Made by a program: the position numbers and the translations under genes. This document shows, in pieces, positions 51,086 through 61,589 of a DNA stretch of 64,000 nt. The notes below the pieces were generated by a model. That model saw only the letters and a list, made by a program, of their open reading frames with translations. It made no database searches and was not told the origin of the DNA. Source of the stretch: Molanna angustata (Eukaryota; Arthropoda; Insecta; Trichoptera; Molannidae); the NCBI GenBank assembly GCA_963576475.1, contig OY754972.1, positions 27,066,424 to 27,130,423 of the forward strand. The letters run 5' to 3'. Position 1 is the first letter of the stretch. Every line of letters starts with the position of its first letter.

Positions 51086-52569
51086 ATGTCTGGATCAAAT
51101 TCTAAGGATTCCTTTATGCCGGTAAATTATAACACATTTAACATGTGGGCTAGTCATATTTTATCCTCTTAATTATATTCATGTAAAATTACTACGGAAA
51201 AGTGTCTTTAATAAAATTATCCAAATTATATTGTGTTACAAAATATTTATCCAATTAAATGAAGGCAATATAAGTAGTAAATCATAGGGTTATGTCAATT
51301 TTGTATGTACCTATTACTTTTCTAGGATTACAATGATGTATCAATAACATACGAGGATCAGCAGAAGATAAATAAATTCGCTAGGTTTAATGCCAAACTT
51401 GAAGACATAAAAGAAGAGTTAAAAAATAAACAAAACGATATGAAGAATCTGGAAGAAGCATGTGATGAACTGGCGTTAATGGACGAGACTGATGGTGAAG
51501 TTCCTTACCTCATCGGTGAAGTCTTCATATGTCAAAGCGTGGACGAAACATTGGTTTGTCATGATTTTTTATATACATATATTTTTTTTTTAAAACAAAA
51601 TAAGTCAAAATATATGTACATAATGGCACAATGCCCTGTGATTTAAAAAAAATACGGGATAATGTTTATAAGACAGTATACATAGGTAATTATTTACAAA
51701 GCCTGTCTTTTGCCGATTGCAATAAGTTTTATATCAATAAAAAATATTGCAATCGGGTTGGCCACGTCAATGGTCTCAGATTTTGTTGATACAGTAGAAT
51801 AAAAAGAGATATTATGATAAATTATATTTGACATTTAAAACACGCCATACAGCGTTCAGATTGAAACGCCGCTCGAAAGCGTTCAGGTAAGATTGGTGTG
51901 AAAAACGCCATAATCTGCAACTTCAGGTACATTCGACATCCGACGTCGAGTGTTGAATCTGAACACAGCCATGGATTCTGATATATACAGACTAATATTT
52001 TGTCATCATAATTTATTATGGAGTTCTATCATGAAGTGATTGTTTCAAACATTAAAATAATTCATTTTTATTTGATATCATTTAATGATTCGGCGGATAT
52101 TTTGTGTTAGTTAATATTAACCATATTTGAATCATAAATTAGCTATAAACCTCTTGTTTTTGAGTCACTTCGCGACATGTTTCGGAAGCGCTGTCCTTCC
52201 ATCGACCGGCGTGTCTAGTCGCCGGTCGATGGAAGGACAGCGCTTCCGAAACATGTCGCGAAGTGACTCAAAAAATAAGTGGTTTATAACTAATTTATGA
52301 TTCAAATATGGCATTTTTATTTGTTTTATGGATCAGCTTAGTTGATTTTTATGTTATTATTTATGAATTTCTTTTTTTTTTATATTTGAATAATATTTAA
52401 CAAATGTTTTTTGCAGAAACGTTTGGAGGAAGCTAAATTAACAAAGACATCTGAAATTGAAAAGTTGGAATCTGAATCGGACGTTATAAAAAATCACATG
52501 AGCGAGTTAAAAGTACATCTATATGGAAAGTTTTCAACACACATTAATTTAGAGAATGAAGATGACTAA
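51086..52569 (+). CDS. PFDN4: Prefoldin subunit 4 (beta-type), three exons
   Basis: Subunit of the hexameric prefoldin chaperone, which delivers actin and tubulin chains to the cytosolic chaperonin CCT. Exons: 51086-51121 (MSGSNSKDSFMP, donor GTAAAT), 51326-51553 (acceptor TTTTCTAG, donor GTTTGT) and 52417-52569 (acceptor TTTTTTGCAG). All junctions are in phase 0, giving 138 residues, close to the usual length of about 134. The family pattern is clear: VSITYEDQQKINKFARFNAK, KNLEEACDELALMDE, VPYLIGEVFI, and C-terminal coiled-coil EKLESESDVIKNHMSELKVH. Two amphipathic coiled coils flank the beta hairpin. Intron 2 contains the palindromic element at 52075-52311. Confidence 0.92.
52075..52311. 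mobile_element. Palindromic PLE-like element in PFDN4 intron 2
   Basis: The inner arms (about 52151-52201 and 52210-52260, starting TGAGTCACTTCGCGACATGT) are about 50 bp and perfectly inverted around an 8-nt centre TGTCTAGT. Outer arms extend the symmetry, less perfectly, to about 95 bp each. It is flanked by CATTTTTATTTG at 52063-52074 and 52312-52323, a 12-bp duplication, so the left 45 bp or so (52075-52119) are an unpaired extension of the element. CTTCCGAAACATGTCGCG resembles the second half of a hammerhead core (GAAA, self-complementary ACATGT, GTC), but the first half is CGATGGA rather than CTGATGA. No coding. Confidence 0.75.
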
Positions 52570-53500
52570 TAAACAATTTATTTTAATTTACATAAGTTTT
52601 TATTTTTATAACTGACTTTTTGAATGTCTTTTTTTTTCAAATTAATGAACACATAATAAATTATCACTAATATTTTTTGTCAATACTAACAGTTAACATG
52701 AAAACGAGTTTATGTTTGTATTAAATGCTTTATATATATCACAAAACACAATTGTATAAATTAATATACTCACTAAAACAATTTGATTAATTATTATTCT
52801 TAGCAGAATTAAATTGTGGCATATTTTTGACAATTTTATTTATTATAGTTACACTATTTAACTTAAGATGAACCTTAGAGGTGTTATTTAAATTTTACTG
52901 GTTTCCTAATTGATTACTTCTTTCTTGGGACGATTTATTAACAGGCTGTCATCTTTCCTAAGTGAGAAGTCACTTTTAAACTAGCCAAATTAAATAACTC
53001 TCCATTTTACAGTATCTTATACATTAATATGTGAAGCGAAAACTTCAGACCCTTTGTAAGCAACCTGCTCGCACTTAAGATTTGGCATTGTTAAAGTTTA
53101 TCTGAATAAAAAGTACAGAATGCTAAAATTCATACAAAATATGTGATCCATATTTTTTTAAATTTTATTTCAATAAAAGTTTTACATCATAATAATTGGG
53201 ATGTCACTAGCCTAAAGGCTATCAGTGAGTTTCTCATACAAAAAGGTCAAGTACATATATTCCTTAGGTTACAGTATTAAAATTATAATATGATTTACAT
53301 GTTTTTTTTATATAATTACTACTTATAAACAAGTCAAATGTTAAATATATACATAAATTAAATAAATATTTCACATCAAACCATAGATTGTTAACATATT
53401 TATCAATCTATAGTGGTTCTAAATTTGAACACATCATGTTAGAGTAAACTACTGTGAGACAATTAAACAAACAAATACACTGCATATGTGAAAAGATTCA
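52570..53500. other. PFDN4 3' flank, AT-rich, no gene seen
   Basis: Contains no recognisable gene. AATAAA-type signals for PFDN4 are not obvious in the first 60 bases; AATAAACAATTT overlaps the stop region (52568-52580). Confidence 0.4.
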
Positions 53501-54000
53501 CTTTGTACACCTTCATGAATATATATATGATAATTTCATAGATCAGGTACAATAACTTTGTACACCTTGATGAATATATATATATATGATAATTTCATAG
53601 ATCAGGTACAATAACTTTGTACACCTTGATGAATATATATATGATAATTTCATAGATCAGGTACAATAACTTTGTACACCTTGATGAATATATATATATG
53701 ATAATTTCATAGATCAGGTACAATAACTTTGTACACCTTCATGAATATATATATGATAATTTCATAGATCAGGTACAATAACTTTGTACACCTTGATGAA
53801 TATATATATGATAATTTCATAGATCAGGTACAATAACTTTGTACACCTTGATGAATATATATATGATAATTTCATAGATCAGGTACAATAACTTTGTACA
53901 CCTTGATGAATATATATATGATAATTTCATAGATCAGGTACAATAACTTTGTACACCTTGATGAATATATGATAATTTCATAGATCAGGTACAATAACTT
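53501..54000. repeat. Minisatellite, about 55-bp unit, nine copies
   Basis: The unit runs CTTTGTACACCTTGATGAAT, then a variable TA run, GATAATTTCATAGATCAGGT, ACAATAA. Copies start near 53502, 53552, 53615, 53670, 53727, 53780, 53838, 53893 and 53948. Copies differ mainly in TA-run length and a C/G at one position. There are no spacers, so it is not a CRISPR. Confidence 0.9.
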
Positions 54001-54527
54001 TTCAAACTTTTTATGAATTATGGTCTAATTTTGACCTCTGAACAATCAGTAGTTTGTATAGGTAAATGCATGTTTGTATTCAAATAAATGAATAAAATAT
54101 TACTTATTTCATTTCAAACTTGCATAAATATTTTTAATCATAGACATGACACAATATTTGAAGGCATTTAAGAGATTAGTTTTGTAATTTAAGAGTGTCG
54201 AATTTCTTGGCTTCATTACCAGCCTGGGTCACAGAGAGTGTTCCAGGTAAAATTAGTTGAGGCAGATCACTGGTGTGATCAGATTAAGGAGATGACTGAA
54301 GGAGATTATTTACTTAGTGTTGTGGAGAGCAGAGAGGACTAGAGGCGCTTTATTCTGTCTACAAGCAACTCCATGGATCACAATAGTTATTTTTATGAAA
54401 TGTTAATTTTTGTAACACACTCAGTGGACATAATAATAATTGTCAAGTAGTCAGTCACAAACTGTTACAAAGTAGGTAGGCTCACATATACCTATAGGTA
54501 CATAGTAAATTATTATAGTTGTATGTC

Positions 54528-54745
54528 GGCCTTCGTGGCTCAGTTGGTTAAGTATCTGAATGCTGATCCAAAGGTCCCGGGTTCGATTCCCGGTGGAGAC
54601 ACAGTTTTTAATTGCGTTTTCAGTCTGAGTTTGTGAGACGATTAATATCGTAAGTCTCCAGAATGTGGCAACTTGTTATTGGGTGCGTTTTAAATTAATA
54701 TTTGACAGTACCTGTTACTTGCCCGAAAAGCAATATTAAAAAAAT
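54528..54745 (+). mobile_element. SINE-A, full-length
   Basis: tRNA-like head CTTCGTGGCTCAGTTGGTTA (A box) and GGTTCGATTCCCGG (B box), then body CAGTTTTTAATTGCGTTTTC, ATCGTAAGTCTCCAGAATGT and an A-rich end. The head lacks a matching acceptor stem, so it is not a tRNA gene. Partial copies are at 21670, 26338 and 37918. Confidence 0.8.
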
Positions 54746-54881
54746 TAATAAACACATGAGATCCAACTGTCGATGGCGAAAGTATGTAATAGTTGAAGAT
54801 TACGTATCAATCAAATTATTGAATATTTTAAGATATTTTTAGTTTTCTATACAAAACATGTTTGTATGTAGGGTTAGTTCA

Positions 54882-55126
54882 TGTACCTTTGGACAAAATA
54901 AAAAAAGTTCGAAATGAATTCAATTTTTTCAGAATCTACAGAGTTGTTAGTATTTAAGGACTTTTATTACGAATAAGCAGTATTTAAACCATCATAAATA
55001 AGGATGTTTTATTTAATATGAGTATAGTTAACGGAATTATAACACTTTTTGTAACTATAGTCATTTTTGTCCAAAGGTACAATACTAGTATGTACCTTTG
55101 GACAGCATGGTTTGTACCTTTGGACA
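54882..55126. repeat. Small TIR element with extra direct copies of its terminus
   Basis: TGTACCTTTGGACA at 54882-54895 and its inverse at 55069-55081 bound about 200 bp of AT-rich sequence, a MITE-like unit. Two more direct copies follow at 55091-55104 and 55113-55126. If the element begins TACC after a TA target it could be a Tc1/mariner type; this is a guess. Confidence 0.55.
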
Positions 55127-55149
55127 GACCATGTACTTCAATATATGAT

Positions 55150-56185
55150 TTATTTATTAGAGGATTATGAGGGAAATGGATGTCTAAATAAATATATACA
55201 TATCTTCGTTGTATTTTTTAATACTTAACATAAGATAATATTACTAAATTAAACATAAAAAGTATATTATGTCAATATAAGTCAATATATTAAACATTTT
55301 AATCATAAAAAGTCAATATAATTAAACATTTTGAACATTTTATTTTATTTAATTCAATAATGTAATATATAGTCACATCTGGCAGCATTCTCTGATTTAG
55401 TGTGGCTAAGTATGCAGGTAGTTCATACCATTCATTTTTATATTATTCAGTCAGTATATTCTTATGTTCATGCTATGTAGTATTATTATTTGAGTTTTTT
55501 TTTAATTATTTTTTCTTTGGTTTTTAATGTATGTACTTTGTTGTTTAATTTACCTTTCTTATATGTTTTTATTTTTCTTTATATATCCTCTGCTACCGTT
55601 GTTATGTCTAGATGTTTATAAATTGTTTTTCTTTTGTTTATGCTGTGTCATGTAATATTTAATTTTGTAAAGGGCTTTGAGCCGTGAATCAATAAATAAA
55701 TATTTAAAACCATTTCCCATAGTCGATGCGTGCAGAAATTTTATGTACTTATATATAAAAGCAAATGGGTTGTAGCCATCACTTGAACATTTTACACCGC
55801 TTAAATTCAATTAAATTTCAAACTACTTTTCATAGTAAGAATTAGCAAAAATTTTGTGTGACAATATTTATTTATTTATTTAAGTACATATACGGCCTCT
55901 ACGCCATTATAAAATAAAAGTTAAAAATAAAACATAAAACTCGTATTAAACAACAATTAAAAAGAAAAACAACAGAATAATTAATTAATACACAATATTC
56001 ATAACATTATTCCGCATCGACCTGACACTAGTTAGTGTAATCTATGCCTGACACTACTACAGGTACCTACAGAGTTGATGTCCCGCTCACACAGCACTAC
56101 AGACACAGTGCGAGAAAGAGACACCAACTTCCACAATACCGCCGTAACAATTCTTTTAAGTTGCCAGGTCGATATCAAAATATAA
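55150..56185. other. AT-rich region with LINE 3'-end remnants
   Basis: GTGAATCAATAAATAAATAT near 55684 and, inverted, ATTTATTTATTTAAGTACAT near 55868 look like A-rich LINE tails. No coding motif was recognised; 56044-56226 is an unsupported short frame. Confidence 0.4.
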
Positions 56186-56476
56186 TGTCCCTATACACTA
56201 CTTATTTGTTGGGGTGGAACTCTTAGATGTTTAGTAAAAGATGTATAGTTCTTTTACACTTTATTTTACAACACTTCAAATATACAAAAGATGTATAGTT
56301 CTTTTACACTTTATTTTACAACACTTCAAATATACAATATACAATTAAGGTCAATACTAATATACAATTCACGGAGGTATCTATCAACGACGGAACGATG
56401 AATGACGCGCCGCGTGCCCATTCAAACACTATATACACACACAGACATGCTATCTCTTTCACTCACATATCTCACA
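56186..56476 (-). repeat. LTR (3' LTR of mag-like element)
   Basis: Bounded by TGTCCCTATACACTAC and ATATCTCACA. A 58-bp stretch (AAAAGATGTATAGTTCTTTT...) is duplicated in tandem near 56228-56340, making it longer than the other LTR. Confidence 0.8.
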
Positions 56477-56713
56477 CTCCTCCACACTTAACCTCTGACA
56501 TCCATCCCTTACACTGGCCTGCAGGGATAACCGATGTCCAGGATCGAGTGTCCAAGTGTTCCTCCATCCTGCCTCCAGGCAACCCTCCCGATAACCTGAA
56601 ACAAGAGGAAACACAACTTAGCATCCGAGGAGTGAACTGGGGTGTCCGGGTCCAAACTCAAGCAATCCATAAGCTTCAGAGTCGAGACCCACAAGAACTA
56701 TGAGAACAACTTT

Positions 56714-57860
56714 CTACCCCCCATCTGACCACTTTACACTTGTGGTTCTTAATTGGTTAACATGCCTTTTCCACGTGTAACTAGTACCCAGAACATTTAC
56801 CAAGTAAATGTTCTGGGTACTAGTAGCCTTCCCAATTTTCCTAGTAATCTGTCCCAAAACCCATGTTGGTTTGTTTACTACCCTGTAGTCTTTTACCCAA
56901 CATTTTTGACCTGTTTTCAATTCCTTCCTCTCTCTCCCTCCATAATAATAATGCTGCCTCTTTTGGCTTTTTAACATGTTATGTCCAATAATATCCTCAT
57001 GATCATTATTATCATTACAATTAAATTCAGGAATGAAAATGTCAAAATTTGTCCTTAGTTTTCTACCTAACATTAAAACTGATGGTTCAACCTTTGTTGA
57101 AACATGCGGAGAATTCCGATAATCAACTAAAAAATTATCAATTCTATTTTCATAATCACTCATAAATTTTATATTATTTATTAATAATTTTTTTAAAAAC
57201 ATTTTACACGTTTTCACCGTGTTTTCCGCTTGACCATTGGAAGAAGGTGAAAATATTGGTGACGTTACATGTTTTATACCATGTTCAACACAAAAACTCT
57301 GAAATTGATTTGACATAAAAGCACTACCATTATCCGATACTATCGTTTTGACACATCCAAATTGACAAAATAATTTTTTTAATGCTTTAATGGTGCAAAA
57401 CGCATTAATATTCTTCATTTCTAAGCATTCAATCCATTTTGAATATGCATCACATACAACAAGAAATGATTTACCTGCAATTGGTCCAAAAAAATCAATA
57501 TATATTCTCGTCCAAACCGACTCTTCCTTAGGCCAGCTTGTTAATACATTTTTTGGTTCCGATGCGGCAACTTTTGAGCATTCAAAACATTCACTAACTA
57601 ATTCTTCAATGTCTTTATCAATTTTCGGCCAATAAACATAACCTCTTGCAAGACCTTTTGTCTTCACAATACCAAGATGAGATCTATGTAACATACCTAA
57701 AATTTTATCTTTCAAGCTTGACGGAATAACTACTCTATGATTCCACAAAATGCACCCTTTTATAATCGATAACTCATTTCTCTTTATCCAGAAATGCCAC
57801 AAATCACTGTCTTTGTTAACTTTATCCGGCCATTTTGTCTGTAAACAATATATAATATCA
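56714..57860 (-). pseudogene. Integrase of mag-like element (C-terminal part of pol)
   Basis: HHCC zinc finger (HRSHLGIVKTKGLARGYVYW, CFECSKVAA), then the catalytic core with YIDFFGPIAG (first Asp), SDNGSAF (second Asp) and NGQAENTVKT (Glu). A C-terminal LRTNFDIFIPEF / GQKCWVKDYR segment follows, and it ends VNQLRTTSVKWSDGG. The upstream pol frame is severed by the LINE at 57862. A 45-bp hairpin (56780-56824) lies within the last coding exon-length segment. Confidence 0.85.
56780..56824. repeat. Perfect short hairpin within integrase coding sequence
   Basis: Arms of 21 bp (ACTAGTACCCAGAACATTTA plus C, and its inverse) around a 3-nt loop CAA. It reads in frame as TSTQNIYLVNVLGTS and is probably a snap-back duplication. 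Confidence 0.85.
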
Positions 57861-57861
57861 C

Positions 57862-58987
57862 TATCCTTACTTTACTCGATTTCAGTAGCGCATTCAACTC
57901 GGTTGATTTTGACGTTCTCCTAGCAAGATTGTCCTCCATCAATATTTCACAGCAATCGCTCAAATGGTTTGAATGCTACTTGCGCGGACGCTCCCAACAG
58001 ATCAAGACTACCAACGACTCATCAAACTGGACGGACCTTATAGCTGGTGTCCCGCAAGGAGGCATTCTTTCGCCTTTACTTTTTTCCATTTTCATAAACC
58101 CTCTCGCACAATCTATCAGATGTAAATATCACATATTCGCAGACGATCTCCAATTATATTCCCATTTCAAGCCTGATAATTACCTTCTCGCTGTTGCGAC
58201 ATTGAATGCCGATTTAAATTATATTCTAAATTGGACAAAAAAACACGGTCTTCAAATTAACCCTTCTAAATCACATTCAATATTAATTGGAGGGCAACGT
58301 CTGTTTCTCAGAACCACACAGTTTTCACCCATGCCTGAGGTGCTCCTTGACGACGTTATCATACCATTTTCTCCAGAGGTCAGAAACCTTGGTCTGATCA
58401 TGAATTGTAATCTTTCATGGTCCGGTCATATAAAGGGAGTAAGCCAACGGATCTTTCGTACTTTTCATGGACTAAACCGACTTAAAAACTATTTACCAGT
58501 TAAGACTAAAATCACTCTAACTCAACAACTCATGCTACCATTACTTGACTACGCTGACGTTGCCTACCTGGATGCAACTGAAGAACAAATTAACAAACTC
58601 GAACGGTTACAAAATGTCTGCATTCGATACGTGTTTGGACTCAGGAAGTTCGACCACGTGTCCGAGAGCAGGCAACGACTGAACTGGTTAAAGATCCGTC
58701 AACGAAGAGATTCACATGTTCTTTCCCTACTCTACCAAATCCTTAATAACCCTCTTACACCCACGTACCTCAAAGAGAAATTCGCCCACTTATCCTCACA
58801 TGGCCTTAACTTACGGTCCCAACATAATAGCACACTTACAATACCAATACACCACACCTCTACTTATACTTACTCGTTCACAGTTCATGCAGCTCGGATG
58901 TGGAATATATTGCCGGAGAGTATCAGAGATGCCACTAATTTAATAGCATTCAAAAAGCGTCTGAAGTCACACTTTCTATCCACATAA
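57862..58987 (+). pseudogene. LINE-B reverse transcriptase, N-terminally truncated
   Basis: Open from the 5' truncation point. Motif A FSSAFNSVDFD, motif B GVPQGGILSPLLFSI, catalytic HIFADDLQLY near 58140, thumb region NCNLSWSGHIKGVSQRIF, then LLDYADVAYLDATEEQINKL and a C-terminus ending FTVHAARMWNILPESIRD. The frame has no internal stop, which suggests recent insertion. No endonuclease, so it is inactive. Confidence 0.85.
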
Positions 58988-59362
58988 ACACAAATTCACG
59001 TCTTTTTCCCTTTATCCCTCTTCCTTTCTCCTCTCCTATCCTCCATCCAATAAACATAGTGTATCTATCTGATGTATTTTTTATTATTCTTATTTTTGTT
59101 CTTATTTATACATATATTATTTTTTTGTTTCTTATATTTGACTTTGTATTTTTAAGTTATGATTGATTTATTTAATTATTTTTTTTTTATTTATTCATTT
59201 ATTATTATTATTTTTTTTTTTCTATTTCTCTATTTGTATTCTTCTATCCCTGTTACTGGCTGTATTTACCATGGTGGTTGACTGGTAGAGATTGCCTGCG
59301 GGCAATAAGTCCGCCACGTTGTGTAAAACAATAAAAGTATTTTATTATTATTATTATTATTA
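57862..59362 (+). mobile_element. LINE-B, 5'-truncated CR1/jockey-group LINE
   Basis: Inserted in the mag-like element in opposite orientation. Coding starts within the RT (LDFSSAFNSVDFDVLLARL, motif A) and ends at 58987. The 3' UTR ends GACTGGTAGAGATTGCCTGC, GGGCAATAAGTCCGCCACGT, AATAAAAGTA and a (TTA)n tail. This 3' end resembles the tail of SINE-B. A MITE-split relative is at 14481-15075. Confidence 0.85.
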
Positions 59363-59364
59363 TA

Positions 59365-60788
59365 ATACGCATTAACACATCATCACAACTAGTTGCCTCA
59401 CTAATCTGCTCAATGTTTATACAAATTTGCTCACTGTCACATATTAAATTTAAATAATTATCTGTCAAGTTATCACAACTATTATCTGGTTCACTAACCG
59501 GTACTCTCGATAAATAATCAGAACAATTATCTTTAGACTCAACTTGCAATCTATTTGGTGCTAACGTCGGTATATTTTTTTTTTCACTAAGAATTCTCGT
59601 CAGTGATTGGCTATCACCCAATAAGGTGAATTTCCGAATAACATTCCTACCTATTATTACACTGTTGCCATTGTTTACTACGAAAAATTCAATCACTTGT
59701 TTGATATTGTTGTATGTTACTTCCATTATACACATACCAATACATTTTAAAATACTACCGTCGTATGATTTTAAAATACTTGTCGGTTTATTCAATTTAT
59801 AATTTTTAAACTTCTTAAAATAAATATCTTTCGGAATTACACATACATTAGCACCTGTATCAATCATCGCGCGAATAATCTGACTACCAATACATATATT
59901 AATCATGAATGGATTTACAATTTCATTAATACCTTCCGTATTGCAAACAACATTTACGTTCGCATTATTTTCCATAGTAAAAATACTATTTTTGCTTTTA
60001 CCAAACTGATCGTTTTTACATGCTTTCGCAATATGACCCATTTTTCTACACTTATTACACTTAAAATTTTTAAATTTACAATCTTTAATTAAATGACTAT
60101 CAGATAAACATGCAAAACATTTTAAATTCCTATTACTAACATGCGGTGATACTGATCTATTCCTTTTCTTATCAACTTCATTGAAATTCCTTCTATGTGC
60201 ACTATTTTTATTATACCTACTATTCTGTTTACTTTCGATTTCACAAATTTCTGATTTACAACTTTTCATCATATTTTTATTTTTTGATACCGATTCCAAT
60301 ACATTTGCATATTCAAGTATTTGAGAGAAACCCTTTTTTTCGTCCTCCAAATACAACTTTTCTTTTATTTGACTATTACACAAATCGATAATAAAAATAT
60401 CTCTCAAAGATTCTTCCAGACGATCATTAAATTGACATTTAATACTACGCTCTTTTAATTTACAAGCAAACTCTTTTACTGATTCATGTTCAGACTGTTT
60501 CATACAATAAAATTTTTCTCTCTCTATATACGGAGAAACAGTTTCATTACAAAAATTATCCAAATGATCAAATAATTTCGACAATTTTTCTTCAGTAACT
60601 TTTCTTGGTACACACAAGTTTTGTAATAAAACAAAAGTTTTTTCAGACAAAGAGGTTAAAAATATTGCTCTCTTCCTTGATTCAGACATTTTTTCATCAT
60701 CAGCTATGATGAATTGCTCAAAACGTACCCTGAACACACTCCACAAATCACTCTCGTGATTGAAAAGCGGTAGATTCCTTTGTTCCAT
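59365..60788 (-). pseudogene. Gag and protease of mag-like element
   Basis: The likely start is the Met of MEQRNLPLFNHESD (60788); the frame is open 45 nt further upstream. A capsid-like region follows, then zinc knuckles CFACLSDSHLIKDC and CNKCRKMGHIAKAC (near 60040-60110). The aspartic protease has DTGANVCVIP (near 59850) and the flap/IGRNVI segment. It then goes directly to IPTLAPNRLQVESKDNCSDY, joining the protease to the end of RNase H. Reading continues to the LINE insertion near 59365. Confidence 0.85.
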
Positions 60789-61324
60789 ATTACCGAAAAA
60801 AGAATACCTACAGACAAGAAAAGAAAAATACACTTATCTTAACTCGATCCTGTCCAGTCGCTTGAACCTGCACTATGGCCCAACCCTGTCTCTGCAGAAG
60901 TCGTCTCTGTCGAATCCTGGTCTTCCAGCTCTCTGGTCCTCTTCCGTTGCCTCTGCTCGACGCTCGTTCACAGCAAGCAGCCAATCCTCTTGTCCAACCT
61001 TGTGGTCCCCTGGTCCTCTCTGATTCTCGTTCCCGTTGTCCTTCCTGGTCTTCCTTGGTCCCCTCTGGTCCCCTTGAAGTCCAGTCCAAAATCTCCCGAA
61101 GTCGTATCTCGAAGATCCCTGTCTTCTTCAGCTCCGATACTGCTTCCTCGAAGATCTTCTTTTCGTACACTACAGTGTCTATGTACACTTGTACGAACTC
61201 GTACCTCCAAATTTTTTTCCACAGTGAAAAAAAAATATTGTCGCCTGTTACGCCGAAAAATTTTTTCTTCTCGAAAAAATTCCCAATTCTTCATGTAGAT
61301 TCGTTCCAGACTGCGCCAGTATAG
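60789..61324 (-). other. mag-like element 5' leader
   Basis: GC-richer untranslated leader between the 5' LTR and gag. TGGCGCAGTCTGGAACG at 61300-61318 (minus) is the likely primer-binding site. Open frames on both strands here are overlapping low-complexity readings and are not supported as genes. Confidence 0.6.
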
Positions 61325-61565
61325 TGTCCCTATACACTACTTATCTGTTGGGGTGGAACTCTTAGTAATTGTAAGTAAAAGATGTCTATTCTTTTACACT
61401 TTAATTACAATACGTCAAATATACAAGATACAATTCAAGGTCAAATACTATTACAATTCACGGAGGTAGCTATCAACGGCGGAACGATGAATGACGCGCC
61501 GCGTGCCCATTCAAACACTATATACACACACAGACATGCTATCTCTTTCACTCACATATCTCACA
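61325..61565 (-). repeat. LTR (5' LTR of mag-like element)
   Basis: Same boundaries as the other LTR (TGTCCCTATACACTAC to ATATCTCACA), without the 58-bp internal duplication. The two LTRs differ at several positions, so the insertion is not very recent. Confidence 0.8.
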
Positions 61566-61589
61566 CCCAACATTTTAAAACATTTTTTC

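Larger units (their letters stand above)
56186..61565 (-). mobile_element. mag-like Ty3/gypsy LTR retrotransposon lacking RT, split by a LINE
   Basis: LTRs at 56186-56476 and 61325-61565 enclose, on the minus strand, a leader, gag, protease and integrase. After the protease the frame passes to NCSDYLSRV, which normally lies at the RNase H/integrase link, so RT and RNase H are deleted. A LINE (57862-59362, plus) then interrupts the frame between DDVLMRI and the integrase. A polypurine tract (GTGTGGAGGAG, minus) precedes the 3' LTR. Beside the 5' LTR is TGGCGCAGTCTGG, a likely primer-binding site. No target duplication is evident. Confidence 0.85.

Noticed and set aside
52210..52260. Confident hammerhead ribozyme call in the PFDN4 intron palindrome
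   Set aside because: The GAAA and GTC half is present, but CTGATGA is replaced by CGATGGA and stem I pairing is poor, so it is described only as hammerhead-like.
53501..54000. Possible CRISPR array
   Set aside because: Units are contiguous with no unique spacers, and the context is a eukaryotic genome.
54528..54605. Possible tRNA gene (A and B boxes)
   Set aside because: No acceptor-stem pairing, and the sequence continues into a SINE body shared with three other loci.
60808..61324. Several overlapping frames of 100-150 codons on both strands
   Set aside because: All lie in the GC-rich untranslated leader of the mag-like element and contain only low-complexity sequence.
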